The notes under the pieces are model-generated. The model saw nothing but the letters and a program-made list of their open reading frames with translations, did not search any database and was not told the origin of the DNA. This document shows, one piece after another, positions 54,750-63,684 of a DNA stretch of 64,000 bases. Both the position numbers and the translations under genes were made by a program. Source of the DNA: an uncultured Dysgonomonas sp. (GTDB lineage Bacteria > Bacteroidota > Bacteroidia > Bacteroidales > Dysgonomonadaceae); assembly GCA_937875275.1 (NCBI GenBank), contig CALNCC010000146.1, forward strand, positions 15,806 through 79,805. The letters run 5' to 3'. The number at the start of each line of letters is the position of its first letter. Position 1 is the stretch's first letter.

Positions 54750-55337
54750 ATGAAACAAACCCCAGAACAAGTCTGGGTCTCAGATATTACATATTTAGGA
54801 ACAAGAAAAAAACCGCTCTATTTATCCCTTGTCAGTGATGCTTATTTTAAGAAAATAATGGGATTTAATCTCTCTAACACACTCAAACAAGAAGGAGCGA
54901 TTGATACTTTAAAAATGGCGATTAAAAATAGAGATTACTCAACTGAGTCACTTATTCACCACTCAGATAGAGGACTGCAATACTGCGGGTACGAATATCA
55001 GAGAATATTAGACAAGCATGAAGTTAGGCGTTCGATGACTGAAAATGCAGATCCTTATGAAAATGCAATTGCTGAGAGAATAAATGGAATATTGAAAGAT
55101 GAATTTATGTTGGATCAACATATAGTGAATCAACAAACAATGGCTAAGATAGTCAAACAGTCGATCAATATTTACAACCCATACAGACCGCATTGGAACT
55201 GTGAGTTATTAATCCCAAATCAGATGCACCGACAAAGGAATATTAAGAAACCTGTTTACAAGAAAAAATTAGCAGTAAGAAAACTCCTACTGCTAATAAT
55301 AATTTTATATTTGTATAAATCTGTCAACCTATATTAG
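54750..55337 (+). pseudogene. IS3 orfB, N-terminally truncated transposase
   Basis: Encodes the rve integrase core with the complete DDE set: Asp in WVSDITYLGTR, Asp in LIHHSDRGLQY and Glu in NAIAERINGILKDEF. The preceding codons (NRNLIRM) match the family just before the core, but the HTH_21 region that should precede them is deleted, so the protein of 195 residues is short by about 80. The catalytic domain is intact, yet DNA binding through OrfA is lost. The C-terminal residues are encoded by the right inverted repeat. Confidence 0.88.
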
Positions 55338-55357
55338 GACGAGACAATCTATATTGA

Positions 55358-57007
55358 TTATTTCTTTTGCTCAAGAGCCAAAGTTCTTGTTGGCTGATCA
55401 CATACTTCTGTTGGGCCGAAGTATTGTATTGGTCCCGGATACACATATTCTGTTCCGATAGCCCAAGCCTCACGGTTTGCCGCGAAGAATTTGTAAGGAG
55501 CACCATCCAACTCAACCAATGCTTTACGGATCACCGGTTTCATTTCGCCATGACGACGTTCCATGTTCATCATCATCGTTACAGGGATACCTCCGGCAAT
55601 CCACTCAGCAGCCGGAGCTGTTGTGTTTCTCACAGAAGACATATAGCCTGTTTTACCGCTACCAATCAATGCCGAAGCTGTATATCCCAACGAATAACAA
55701 TAGTCTGCGTCATAGTTAGAAGGAGCAGCACAACGACCTTCGTAACCGAAGAAATGTACTTGAGAAGCAAATTTGCCAGAGTATTTACCTGCCTTTTTCA
55801 TAGCAGCCAACTCTTTTCCAACCATTTCAGCAAGAAGCTTTTCAGTTTCGATCAGCGATACCTGAACGTTTCCGTGTGGGTCGCGATCAAGAGTTAACTG
55901 ACGAGCAACTCCATCAGGAAGGCTTGCGAATACTGCTGCATTATCAGCAGACAGATTATTTTTAATATATAATAGTTGTTGATCTTTTGCCGTAGCATTG
56001 AACTCATCTTGATGGTGAGCAAGGAAATCATTTAACTCAGCGATAAGAGCTTTCATCGCAGGGATAAATTCGATCAATCCCTCTGGAATAAGCACTGTAC
56101 CGAAGTTGTTTCCGTTCTCAGCACGCTTAGCCACAACCTTAGCTATGTCTTTCACGATAGCGTCTAACGACACTTTGTTAGCCTCTACCTCTTCCGATAT
56201 GATAGCGTAGTTTGGTTGTACTTGCAACGCACACTCCAGTGCAATGTGAGAAGCCGAACGTCCCATCAGTTTTACGAAGTGCCAGTATTTGCGAGCCGAG
56301 TTACAGTCTCTCTGTATGTTTCCGATAACCTCAGAATATACTTTACATGCAGTGTCGAATCCGAAAGATGTTTCAATCATTTCGTTTTTAAGGTCTCCGT
56401 CGATAGTTTTAGGACAACCGATAACCTGTACTCCTGCATTGATAGCTTTGTAGTACTCAGCCAATACACAAGCATTCGTATTAGAGTCATCGCCACCGAT
56501 GATAACAAGAGCTTTGACATTTAGCTTCTTCAATATTTCGAGTCCTTTGTCAAATTGCTCGGTTGTTTCAAGCTTGGTACGACCGGAGCCAATGATATCA
56601 AAACCACCTGTATTACGATATTCATCGATAATATCAGCAGTCAGTTCTTTATAATTATGGTCAATCAACCCACCCGGTCCCATAAGGAAACCGTATAGTT
56701 TGTTGCCGGCATTCAAACTCTTGATTCCGTCAAACAATCCGGCAATAACGTTATGTCCTCCGGGAGCTTGTCCTCCTGAAAGGATTACTCCTACATTCAT
56801 TTCCGAGTAAGCAATTTTCTGATCAGAAGGAACGAACTTTACTGTTGGCATGCCATATGTGTTAGGGAACAAAGCTTTCACTTGTTCTTGGTCAGCAACA
56901 GACTCAGTCGATTGTCCTTCTTCAATTTTCACCGTACCGTACAGAGCCTTAGGCATCTTAGGCTTGTATTCGGCACGAGCAATTTGTAATGCACTTTTAG
57001 TAGCCAT
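55358..57007 (-). CDS. pfp: Pyrophosphate-dependent 6-phosphofructokinase
   Basis: Uses PPi to phosphorylate fructose 6-phosphate reversibly, in glycolysis. The 549-residue long form shows [18 protein letters not shown] at the N-terminus, [28 protein letters not shown] (the second Asp is what favours PPi over ATP), [14 protein letters not shown] and [15 protein letters not shown] at the end. It is a plant-beta-type PFP, common in Bacteroidota. The gene is single. The IS3 element lies just downstream of its stop and could affect its 3' end, although the coding region is whole. Confidence 0.96.
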   Translation of the reverse strand: MATKSALQIARAEYKPKMPKALYGTVKIEEGQSTESVADQEQVKALFPNTYGMPTVKFVPSDQKIAYSEMNVGVILSGGQAPGGHNVIAGLFDGIKSLNAGNKLYGFLMGPGGLIDHNYKELTADIIDEYRNTGGFDIIGSGRTKLETTEQFDKGLEILKKLNVKALVIIGGDDSNTNACVLAEYYKAINAGVQVIGCPKTIDGDLKNEMIETSFGFDTACKVYSEVIGNIQRDCNSARKYWHFVKLMGRSASHIALECALQVQPNYAIISEEVEANKVSLDAIVKDIAKVVAKRAENGNNFGTVLIPEGLIEFIPAMKALIAELNDFLAHHQDEFNATAKDQQLLYIKNNLSADNAAVFASLPDGVARQLTLDRDPHGNVQVSLIETEKLLAEMVGKELAAMKKAGKYSGKFASQVHFFGYEGRCAAPSNYDADYCYSLGYTASALIGSGKTGYMSSVRNTTAPAAEWIAGGIPVTMMMNMERRHGEMKPVIRKALVELDGAPYKFFAANREAWAIGTEYVYPGPIQYFGPTEVCDQPTRTLALEQKK

Positions 57008-57156
57008 CTTGGTTATAAATTTTTGATTTAATATTTTAATGATTAATTAATTTCGATTCTAAAGTTCGGCTGCCAAATTTCGCTATTTTTTTTGAATTAC
57101 CGAAATTTGCCATTGTCTATATTGCCTCAACTTTCGTTTAACAAGAGAATAAAACG

Positions 57157-57190
57157 AGAAAAGGACCCCTTATTACGGGAATCCTTTTCT
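57157..57190 (-). terminator. Terminator of the coiled-coil lipoprotein gene
   Basis: Inverted repeat AGAAAAGGA / TCCTTTTCT with an inner CCC/GGG pairing and an AT loop. Read on the minus strand it follows the stop at 57215 and is succeeded by CGTTTTATT. It lies upstream of pfp. Confidence 0.7.
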
Positions 57191-57214
57191 GCAATATTTT
57201 CAATCCAACGGAAA

Positions 57215-58087
57215 TTATCCAACCTCGATGATCAGGAATTTTCCAAGGCTCCAAAAACGTGTATAGTCTGCTATTTTCAATACCATATTTCCTGTGGCGT
57301 CTTTTTCGATTTTATAGCTGTCTTTCGGATGATCGGACAACACTTTTGCTTTCTTCGCATATACCGGTATTTCAGTGGTTTTGCGAATATCGATTGTAAT
57401 GAATTTATTTTTATCGATTCCTTCATTCAACACTTTGGTAGATGATAAAAATCCTCCTGTAACAACTTTAGCTTCTTTCAATTCTTTTGAAGTACCAAAC
57501 ATATAATATGCGGCATTCAGCTCTTTGTCCTGTTCTTTTATCTTAGACGATTGTTCTTCTGTTTTAGCGGTCAAGTCTCCGACATTTCCTTCTAACGCTT
57601 TCACGCTCGTTTCCAACTCTGCTATTTGCTTATCACGTGCGGCCAGTGATGTACGCAAATCATCGATGACTTTGGCTCTTTCGGTCAATTCGCCGTTAAG
57701 TCGTTCCACAATTTTCTTTAGCCCCGATACGTCACCCTGACTACTGCTGATCTTCTTATTCAGAGCACTTAGACTTTCTTTATTCTTTTTCAACAGATCG
57801 TTAATCATCTGGAAATCGTCTTTAATACGCACTTTCACATCCGACTTCACTTCACCTTTGCTCGTTGATTCTACGGTCAGATATTTCTCTGCTTCTCTGA
57901 TCTGACTAAAATTCGATTCTACTTCATCAATAACACTCATCATATCCGACAACTCGGCATTTGCAGCCAAATTAAGTTGAGCTAATGAATCTTTTTCAAT
58001 TTGGAGTTGTTTATACTCTTCTGAGTTTTTTACATTACACGATGCTAACATCATCACAGATAAGCATCCTACAAAAATTTTTTTCAT
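57215..58087 (-). CDS. Coiled-coil lipoprotein (Cbp1-like family)
   Basis: A 290-residue lipoprotein (lipobox LASC, lipid Cys17). Residues about 20-195 form a long coiled coil with SQGDVSGLKKIVERLNGELT and SSKIKEQDKELNAAYYMFGT, and the C-terminus is a compact domain (FITIDIRKTTEIPVYAKKAK, FWSLGKFLIIEVG). The layout matches a Bacteroidota family annotated as Cbp1 collagen-binding adhesins; the binding activity is not demonstrated for this sequence. It follows rsmI by 17 bp. Confidence 0.8.
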   Translation of the reverse strand: MKKIFVGCLSVMMLASCNVKNSEEYKQLQIEKDSLAQLNLAANAELSDMMSVIDEVESNFSQIREAEKYLTVESTSKGEVKSDVKVRIKDDFQMINDLLKKNKESLSALNKKISSSQGDVSGLKKIVERLNGELTERAKVIDDLRTSLAARDKQIAELETSVKALEGNVGDLTAKTEEQSSKIKEQDKELNAAYYMFGTSKELKEAKVVTGGFLSSTKVLNEGIDKNKFITIDIRKTTEIPVYAKKAKVLSDHPKDSYKIEKDATGNMVLKIADYTRFWSLGKFLIIEVG

Positions 58088-58104
58088 ATTAATTTCTTTT
58101 TAGA

Positions 58105-58794
58105 TTACTCTTTTTCTTTTCTTTTTTCACATCCAGATACAACTATAACAAACTCACCGCGTGGTTCGTTCATCGTAAAGTGCAAAGTTAATTCTTTTAA
58201 TGTTCCCCGTACCGTTTCTTCAAATTTTTTAGATATCTCTCTGCTTGCTGATGCAAATCGTTCTTCGCCAAAGAATTCGGAAAACTGAGATAATGTCTTC
58301 ACTATCCGGTGAGGAGACTCATAAAAAACTAACGTAGACGGTTCTTCGGCAAGCTTTGTCAATCGGGTATTACGCCCTTTTTTGGGAGGAAGGAAACCCT
58401 CGAAATGAAATCTGTCGCATGGTATTCCTGATACGACCAAGGCCGGAATTAAAGCAGTAGCTCCGGGTAAGCATTCTACTTCGACACCTGCTTTCACACA
58501 CTCTCTGACCACAAGAAAACCAGGATCGGATATGCCGGGTGTACCGGCATCGGAAACTAAGGCGACATCTCCGCCGCCATTGAGCCGTTCGACGATAGAT
58601 TGTACAGCCCTATGTTCATTAAACTTGTGATAGGATTGAAGTTTATTCTGTATTTCGAAGTGCTTCAGCAATATTCCTGTTGTACGAGTATCCTCCGCTA
58701 AGATATAGTCGACCTCTTTCAGAATGCGAATTGCCCTGAATGTGATATCTTCCATATTTCCGACGGGAGTTGGTACAATATAAAGTTTTCCCAT
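58105..58794 (-). CDS. rsmI: 16S rRNA 2'-O-methyltransferase RsmI
   Basis: Methylates the ribose of C1402 in 16S rRNA. The 229-residue tetrapyrrole-methylase-fold protein has YIVPTPVGNMEDITFRAIRI, LAEDTRTTG, VSDAGTPGISDPGF and the late GEFVIVVSG. The N-terminus and length are standard. It has its own promoter box and is followed by the lipoprotein gene. Confidence 0.97.
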   Translation of the reverse strand: MGKLYIVPTPVGNMEDITFRAIRILKEVDYILAEDTRTTGILLKHFEIQNKLQSYHKFNEHRAVQSIVERLNGGGDVALVSDAGTPGISDPGFLVVRECVKAGVEVECLPGATALIPALVVSGIPCDRFHFEGFLPPKKGRNTRLTKLAEEPSTLVFYESPHRIVKTLSQFSEFFGEERFASASREISKKFEETVRGTLKELTLHFTMNEPRGEFVIVVSGCEKRKEKE

Positions 58795-58816
58795 ATTCTA
58801 ATTTCGTTTCCGATGA

Positions 58817-58824
58817 CAAATGTA
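58817..58824 (-). promoter_or_regulatory. -7 box of rsmI
   Basis: The minus strand reads TACATTTG, 22 bp before the rsmI start. Confidence 0.5.
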
Positions 58825-58849
58825 TAACAAAATTAGGCGAAACGACAGA

Positions 58850-59629
58850 TTAGATTATACATTTTTCTTCTATCGATATACCAAATAAAGCAAAATCGTA
58901 TTTTACGGGGTCTATTTCGTCCAATAAAGACAAACGGTTTGTCAATTCCTTAGCAGCTAACCAATCAGCTTTCTGTCGATCCAGCAATCCCAGCTTACGA
59001 GCCGTACGCTCGACATGAACATCTAATGGGCATATCAAATTCTTAGGTTCAATCTTGTTCCAAATGCCAAAATCTACACCACAATCATCTTTGCGCACCA
59101 TCCATCTCAGAAACATATTGAGACGCTTGCATGCCGATTTCCTGTCGGGAGTTGATATATGTTTGCGTGTCCGTTGAGGAGCAAGCTCATCCCTGAAGAA
59201 ATAATCACTGAAATGATTTAATCCGTCTTCGACTGACATATGAGGTTTAGGGAAGAATGCGTCTTCGAGACCATCGAACCGGCTGTAATGACGCTTCATA
59301 AAATCGACACAATATAATAGGTCTGTATCATTGAATGTCCGATGCTTAAATCCAAGCAATGATTTAACATCTGCCTCTGAGTGATTCGTTATAAAATCGT
59401 AAGGTTGACCATCCATCCGGACAGTCAGCTCACGGCATTTATTTATGATCGTTTTGCGTTGCCCCCAAGCAAATATAGAAGCAAAAAAAACCATTATTTC
59501 GATGTCCTGTTTCTTCTGAAAGCTATGAGGAATCACAATCGGATCATTCTCTATGAAAGACGTCCTATTATATAACACGACTTTTTCGTCCAAAAAAGCT
59601 TTTAGCTTAAGATAAGAGGAACTCTCCAT
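58850..59629 (-). CDS. TIGR02757 (DUF2400) family protein
   Basis: A 259-residue protein with the family landmarks NDPIVIPHSFQKKQDIE, the FASIFAWGQRKTIINKC helix, RLNMFLRWMVRKDDCGVDFG and CPLDVHVERTARKLGLL. The last resembles the HhH-GPD helices of base-excision DNA glycosylases, so a DNA-repair role is possible but unproven. It is upstream of rsmI on the same strand with its own start region. Confidence 0.9.
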   Translation of the reverse strand: MESSSYLKLKAFLDEKVVLYNRTSFIENDPIVIPHSFQKKQDIEIMVFFASIFAWGQRKTIINKCRELTVRMDGQPYDFITNHSEADVKSLLGFKHRTFNDTDLLYCVDFMKRHYSRFDGLEDAFFPKPHMSVEDGLNHFSDYFFRDELAPQRTRKHISTPDRKSACKRLNMFLRWMVRKDDCGVDFGIWNKIEPKNLICPLDVHVERTARKLGLLDRQKADWLAAKELTNRLSLLDEIDPVKYDFALFGISIEEKCII

Positions 59630-59889
59630 TTACATATATAAAGTATTTGACGCGTGTAAAGATAATATTTTTCTTTCGATCACTTATCTGAAAAGAGATA
59701 TCTATACGTAAAAACCAGTATTTTACATCCTAAAAAAAGGCAATTTTATAAAAAAAATTAAAAGAATATTTTTTCTTTCTTAATAAAAATAAATAGAGTA
59801 GCTTTGTGTGAAGGCTCCCAAAGGGTTATCAAGGAAAAGATTATTAAACAAAATAACTGTAAAACAATTCATTAACAATTTTTAAAAAC
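59630..59889. other. Divergent intergenic region before the OmpA/TPR gene
   Basis: 260 bp, very AT-rich. It contains the -7 box at 59799-59806 and a long untranslated leader of about 75 nt. I see no further element. Confidence 0.4.
59799..59806 (+). promoter_or_regulatory. -7 box of the OmpA/TPR lipoprotein gene
   Basis: TAGCTTTG with a TTTC at about the -33 distance. The start codon is 83 bp downstream, so the leader is long and AT-rich. Confidence 0.5.
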
Positions 59890-61581
59890 ATGAAAAAGAG
59901 TTTATTTCATTTGCTTTTTGCATTTGCAATGATTACTGTTTTTGCTACTTCATGTGGTAGTAAGATGGGACCGCTTGCAAGTTCTTTATTCACAGCCGAT
60001 CCTTCACCATTAGAACTCGTTGGAACCAAAGTTCCGGTTACGGTAAATGGTCGTTTCCCAGCAAAATGGTTTGACAAAAATGCTTCTATCACCGTTATTC
60101 CGTTGATTAAGTATAATGGAGGTGAAGTGATGGGCACATCTCAATCTTATCAAGGAGAAAAAGTTTCGGGTAATGGTATCGTCATCAATCAGGCGACAGG
60201 TGGAGCAATAACTCTGCGTTCAGAGTTCGACTATACTCCAGCTATGAAGAAGTCCGAACTTTACCTACGTTTTCTTGTAACCAAGAAAGGAAAAACAATA
60301 GCTATTCCTGATGTCAAAATCGCAGATGGAATTGTAGCCACAGCAGCTCTTGCTGATGCGAAAACAACGGCTCCGGCTATTGCTCCTGATGCCTTTAAGA
60401 GAATCATAGAAGAGGCTCACGATGCTAACATCATGTTCCTTATCCAACAAGCTGAATTGCGTTCAAGCGAATTGACTTCGTCAAACCTTGCAGCATGGAA
60501 AGAATTGGTTAAAGAAGCCGATGAGAATGCTCGTAAGAATGTAAACGTTGAAATCGCAGCTTATGCTTCACCTGATGGTGGGTATGAACTGAATGAGAAA
60601 TTGGCTGAAAAACGTGAACAAAACACAGCCAAATATTTAGACAAAGAGTTCCAGAAATTGAATGTTGATACAGAGGTAAATGCTAAGTATACAGCACAAG
60701 ACTGGGAAGGATTTAAGCAACTGGTGGAAGCCTCGAACTTACAAGACAAAGATCTTGTGTTGAGAGTGCTTTCAATGTACCCTGATCCGGAAACAAGAGA
60801 AAAAGAAATCAAAAACATTTCTATCATATACAAAGATTTAGCTGAAACAATATTGCCTCAACTACGTCGTTCTCGCTTGATAGCTAATGTAGAGATCATC
60901 GGAAAAACAGATGAGGAAATAAGCAAAGCTGCTACTTCTGATTTTGCAGATCTATCGCTCGAAGAATTACTATATAGCACAACTCTTGCCGGCGTGTCGC
61001 AAGAAAAAGTATATACATATACAACTCAAAAATATCCAAACGATTATAGAGCTTGGAACAATTTAGGTGCATACTATTTCGAAAACGGTAACCTGACTAA
61101 AGCGAAAGAATTGTTTACAAAAGCAGGTCAGGTATCAGCAATAGCTGCTGAAGCAAATATGAACTTAGGTCTTATAGCTATCAACGATGGTGATTTATCG
61201 AAAGCTGAGCAACTATTAGGTCGTTCTGCGGGAGCTAACACCTTAGGCGAAACTATAGGTTTGCTGTATATCAAACAAGGCGACTATACTAAAGCGGCTC
61301 AATCGTTCGGAAGCACGGTTTCCAACAATGCGGCTTTAGCACAGATTCTTTCGAAGGATTATAATAAAGCTCAACAGATCATCGATGCTGTTGTAAAGAA
61401 AGATGCTACTACTTACTATCTTGCTGCTATCGTAGCTGCCAGAACGAATAATGTATCGGGAGTTGCTGGTAATCTGAAAACTGCAATCCAAAATGGTCTT
61501 TCTAAAACTGAAATATTGAGCGATACAGAGTTTGCTAAATTCTTGACAAATTCAGATATCAAAAATATGCTTTCTCTATGA
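59890..61581 (+). CDS. OmpA-like/TPR outer-membrane lipoprotein
   Basis: A 563-residue lipoprotein (lipobox FATSC, lipid Cys22). A beta-rich region (to about residue 155) is followed by an OmpA-like fragment, NVEIAAYASPDGGYELNEKL with KREQNTAKYLDKEF. The second half is a row of TPR-like helices (YPNDYRAWNNLGAYYFENGN, then LTKAKELFTKAGQ). It resembles immunodominant TPR/OmpA antigens of Porphyromonas in layout, and may bind peptidoglycan while the TPRs hold partners. It ends 25 bp before a strong terminator. Confidence 0.85.
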   Translation: MKKSLFHLLFAFAMITVFATSCGSKMGPLASSLFTADPSPLELVGTKVPVTVNGRFPAKWFDKNASITVIPLIKYNGGEVMGTSQSYQGEKVSGNGIVINQATGGAITLRSEFDYTPAMKKSELYLRFLVTKKGKTIAIPDVKIADGIVATAALADAKTTAPAIAPDAFKRIIEEAHDANIMFLIQQAELRSSELTSSNLAAWKELVKEADENARKNVNVEIAAYASPDGGYELNEKLAEKREQNTAKYLDKEFQKLNVDTEVNAKYTAQDWEGFKQLVEASNLQDKDLVLRVLSMYPDPETREKEIKNISIIYKDLAETILPQLRRSRLIANVEIIGKTDEEISKAATSDFADLSLEELLYSTTLAGVSQEKVYTYTTQKYPNDYRAWNNLGAYYFENGNLTKAKELFTKAGQVSAIAAEANMNLGLIAINDGDLSKAEQLLGRSAGANTLGETIGLLYIKQGDYTKAAQSFGSTVSNNAALAQILSKDYNKAQQIIDAVVKKDATTYYLAAIVAARTNNVSGVAGNLKTAIQNGLSKTEILSDTEFAKFLTNSDIKNMLSL

Positions 61582-61606
61582 TACACTGAGAGGTAACATT
61601 AAACCC

Positions 61607-61641
61607 AAACGGCTGGAATCTAAGATTCCAGCCGTTTTTTT
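61607..61641 (+). terminator. Strong terminator after the OmpA/TPR gene
   Basis: AAACGGCTGGAATC / GATTCCAGCCGTTT, a perfect 14-bp stem with a 3-nt loop, followed by seven T. It separates the lipoprotein gene from the AAA/Toprim module. Confidence 0.95.
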
Positions 61642-61735
61642 GTTAACAAAAAACAGTGATTATAAGACCAAATTCTCGATACTAATTGTCTCATATATGA
61701 ATGAGTAATAATGTTATTTTTTTTCCACATATTTT

Positions 61736-61747
61736 CTGTCCGGACAG
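61736..61747. repeat. Perfect 12-bp palindrome upstream of the AAA/Toprim module
   Basis: CTGTCCGGACAG, self-complementary, ending 26 bp before the -7 box at 61774. It covers the -33 position, where a repressor would act. Confidence 0.75.
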
Positions 61748-61773
61748 AGGTAGGAACTCCAACTTTTTGTACG

Positions 61774-61781
61774 TATATTTG
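61774..61781 (+). promoter_or_regulatory. -7 box of the AAA/Toprim module
   Basis: TATATTTG, 28 bp before the ATG at 61810. It lies downstream of the earlier in-frame ATG at 61711, which supports 61810 as the start. Confidence 0.55.
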
Positions 61782-61809
61782 GATAGACAAACCAACACAG
61801 TACCATGCT

Positions 61810-62952
61810 ATGATATTAGAGGCTTTAAAATACGTAAGATATAAAGGAGAACCTCGTGAATGGAAAATAACGGGGAAAGATTCTCGCGCTGATTCATTTG
61901 TGGAATTCAGCAATATCAATTTTCTTGTCGGCAAGAATGCCTCGGGGAAGAGCAGATCTTTGACTGCGATAAAGGAAATCGCTGAATACGTCGGGGGGAA
62001 ACGCAGTATTGAGGATTCTACCTTCGAAGATGAATCGTTCGAGGTTCGTTTCACAGACGGAGCCGACAAATACGCATATACGTTAGCATACAGAGATCGT
62101 GTTATCGAAAGCGAAACCCTCATAGTCAATGGTAAAGAGGCTTTGAATAGAGAAACGAAAAAGATTATGGATCTGGATAAAGGAGCAGTTATACCTTTTC
62201 CCGAAGATGCATCCTCTCCACTTATATTTCGATTGGGAGAAACGGGTATTTCTTATTTTTCTAAACTTGTATTATGGGGCAGCTCGCTTCGAAACTACAA
62301 CTTTACTAATGAGTTGGAGAAAAGCACCTTTGTGCCTGATTATAAACAGATGAGCCCTCATCCCTCATACTCCAAATATACAATGTCCTTAGTGTATATT
62401 TTCAACAAAGGGTATGAAGACTTTGGTGAAGCATACATCAATGAAATCAAAGAGCATATGTTCCATATCGGATATGAGAATATAACAGATATACTGATAC
62501 GCGAGTCTAAAAAGGGATTTGGACTCTATATAGAAGAAGATGGCAAGTACTGTGTGTCGCAGCAACAGATGTCTCAGGGATTATTCAGAGCCTTAGGCTT
62601 ATTTATCCGACTCACATATTATGTGATGAGCAAAACATCTGTCTGTGTATTGGTCGATGATATTGGCGAAGGTATAGATTTTGATCGATCGAGAACGATG
62701 ATCAACATCATAACAAAGAGGATAAATAGCTCTAATATTCAGCTATTTATAACAACCAATAACAGATATGTCATGAATCAGATACCTCTTCGTTATTGGA
62801 ATGTCATAGAGAGAAAGCAATCGATGTCAATATTCCACAACTATTTTAATTCGAAGGAAATATTTGAGGATTTCAAATACACAGGACTAAATAACTTTGA
62901 TTTTTTGGCAACAGATTTCTACAAAAAGGGATTTAATGAATTAGAAGATTAG
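61810..62952 (+). CDS. AAA/ABC-type ATPase of a putative defence pair
   Basis: A 380-residue ATPase: Walker A GKNASGKS at residues 41-48, a signature-like SQGLFRALGLF after QQQMSQG, Walker B VCVLVDDIGEGIDFDRSR, and a switch region LFITTNNRYVMNQIP. This is the compact SMC/OLD-like AAA_21 class of ATPases. The frame is open to 61711 (33 more residues), but the promoter falls inside that extension. It pairs with a DUF4276/RloB-like gene 12 bp downstream; such ATPase-Toprim pairs resemble AbiL and OLD-related systems. Function here is inference. Confidence 0.85.
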   Translation: MILEALKYVRYKGEPREWKITGKDSRADSFVEFSNINFLVGKNASGKSRSLTAIKEIAEYVGGKRSIEDSTFEDESFEVRFTDGADKYAYTLAYRDRVIESETLIVNGKEALNRETKKIMDLDKGAVIPFPEDASSPLIFRLGETGISYFSKLVLWGSSLRNYNFTNELEKSTFVPDYKQMSPHPSYSKYTMSLVYIFNKGYEDFGEAYINEIKEHMFHIGYENITDILIRESKKGFGLYIEEDGKYCVSQQQMSQGLFRALGLFIRLTYYVMSKTSVCVLVDDIGEGIDFDRSRTMINIITKRINSSNIQLFITTNNRYVMNQIPLRYWNVIERKQSMSIFHNYFNSKEIFEDFKYTGLNNFDFLATDFYKKGFNELED

Positions 62953-62964
62953 AGGAAGTTTGAC

Positions 62965-63684
62965 ATGATAAAACGCATCGCCTTTTTTGTAGAAGGACAG
63001 ACCGAACAGATATTTCTCAACCGATTGGTCAAAGAAATATTGGGAGCTCAGTATACCAATATTATTCTCAAACAACAACGGGGGGGCACTAATGCGCCCA
63101 AAGTAGAAATTGTGCGTAACCGGTCGATATCAATTAGACCTAAATACGAAGTTCTTATATCAGACTGTGGATCAGATAATAAAGTAAAGTCGGAACTTAT
63201 AGATAACCTCTCCAATATGCAAGAGAAAGGTTACTCTATGCTGATCGGGCTACGGGATCTATACCCTCTGCCTTTGTCCGATTACGAAAAATTAAAAAAG
63301 GGACTTGAATATCTTCCGGCTTATTTGAAGAAGGACGGTAATCGTTTCGAGTTCATCGTAGCGGTGCAGGAAATCGAGACTTGGTTTATAGCCGAAACAC
63401 ATCATTTCCTTAAAGTGGACAGAAAACTAACTCCCCGATTAATAAAAGAGGGCATAGGATACAATCCTGAGGCTATAGATACTCAGACGATCAGACATCC
63501 CGCCAAAGATCTTAATTATATCTATTCGTTAGTAGGCAAGACGTACAACAAACGGCACTGGCAAGTAAACAAACTTGTCAACAGGCTTGATTTCAACAAC
63601 ATTAAAGGAAATATCAGATATAAACTTGCCCCCTTAGACAAACTTATCTCTATACTTGAAGATGTGAAAAAGAATGGTAAATGA
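62965..63684 (+). CDS. DUF4276/RloB-like (Toprim-like) protein
   Basis: A 239-residue protein. A Toprim-like start FFVEGQTEQIFLNRLVKEIL provides the catalytic-type Glu. The acidic centre SDCGSDNKVKSELIDNL and LIGLRDLYPLPLSDYE could supply the other metal ligands, and the family signature VAVQEIETWFIAET follows. RloB, AbiLii and DUF4276 proteins share this layout and are thought to be nucleases, or effectors that need the partner ATPase. It is 12 bp after the ATPase, so the two form one unit. I cannot tell which named system it belongs to. Confidence 0.8.
   Translation: MIKRIAFFVEGQTEQIFLNRLVKEILGAQYTNIILKQQRGGTNAPKVEIVRNRSISIRPKYEVLISDCGSDNKVKSELIDNLSNMQEKGYSMLIGLRDLYPLPLSDYEKLKKGLEYLPAYLKKDGNRFEFIVAVQEIETWFIAETHHFLKVDRKLTPRLIKEGIGYNPEAIDTQTIRHPAKDLNYIYSLVGKTYNKRHWQVNKLVNRLDFNNIKGNIRYKLAPLDKLISILEDVKKNGK

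Larger units (their letters stand above)
54501..55346 (+). mobile_element. Internally deleted IS3-family element
   Basis: Ends are imperfect inverted repeats: TGTCCCATCCTAACATAGGT at the left pairs with the right end, which read inward is TGTCTCGTCCTAATATAGGT. The length is 846 bp, against roughly 1.25 kb for an intact IS3 element. About 400 bp are missing between the middle of orfA and the first third of orfB. No clear target-site duplication is seen (ATTC before, ATCT after). The right end lies 11 bp past the stop of the pfp gene, which it does not damage. Confidence 0.88.

Noticed and set aside
54501..55346. A target-site duplication around the mini-IS3
   Set aside because: The flanking bases (ATTC and ATCT) do not match beyond what chance allows.
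14308..59726. The 9-mer GTATTTTAC recurs at 14308, 46288 and 59718, always between genes
   Set aside because: In DNA this AT-rich a 9-mer with seven A/T can recur by chance, and only the first copy forms a palindrome; no shared regulon is supported.
61711..61809. A 33-residue N-terminal extension of the AAA ATPase
   Set aside because: It precedes the -7 box, contains no conserved element, and the next ATG gives a typical start for the family.
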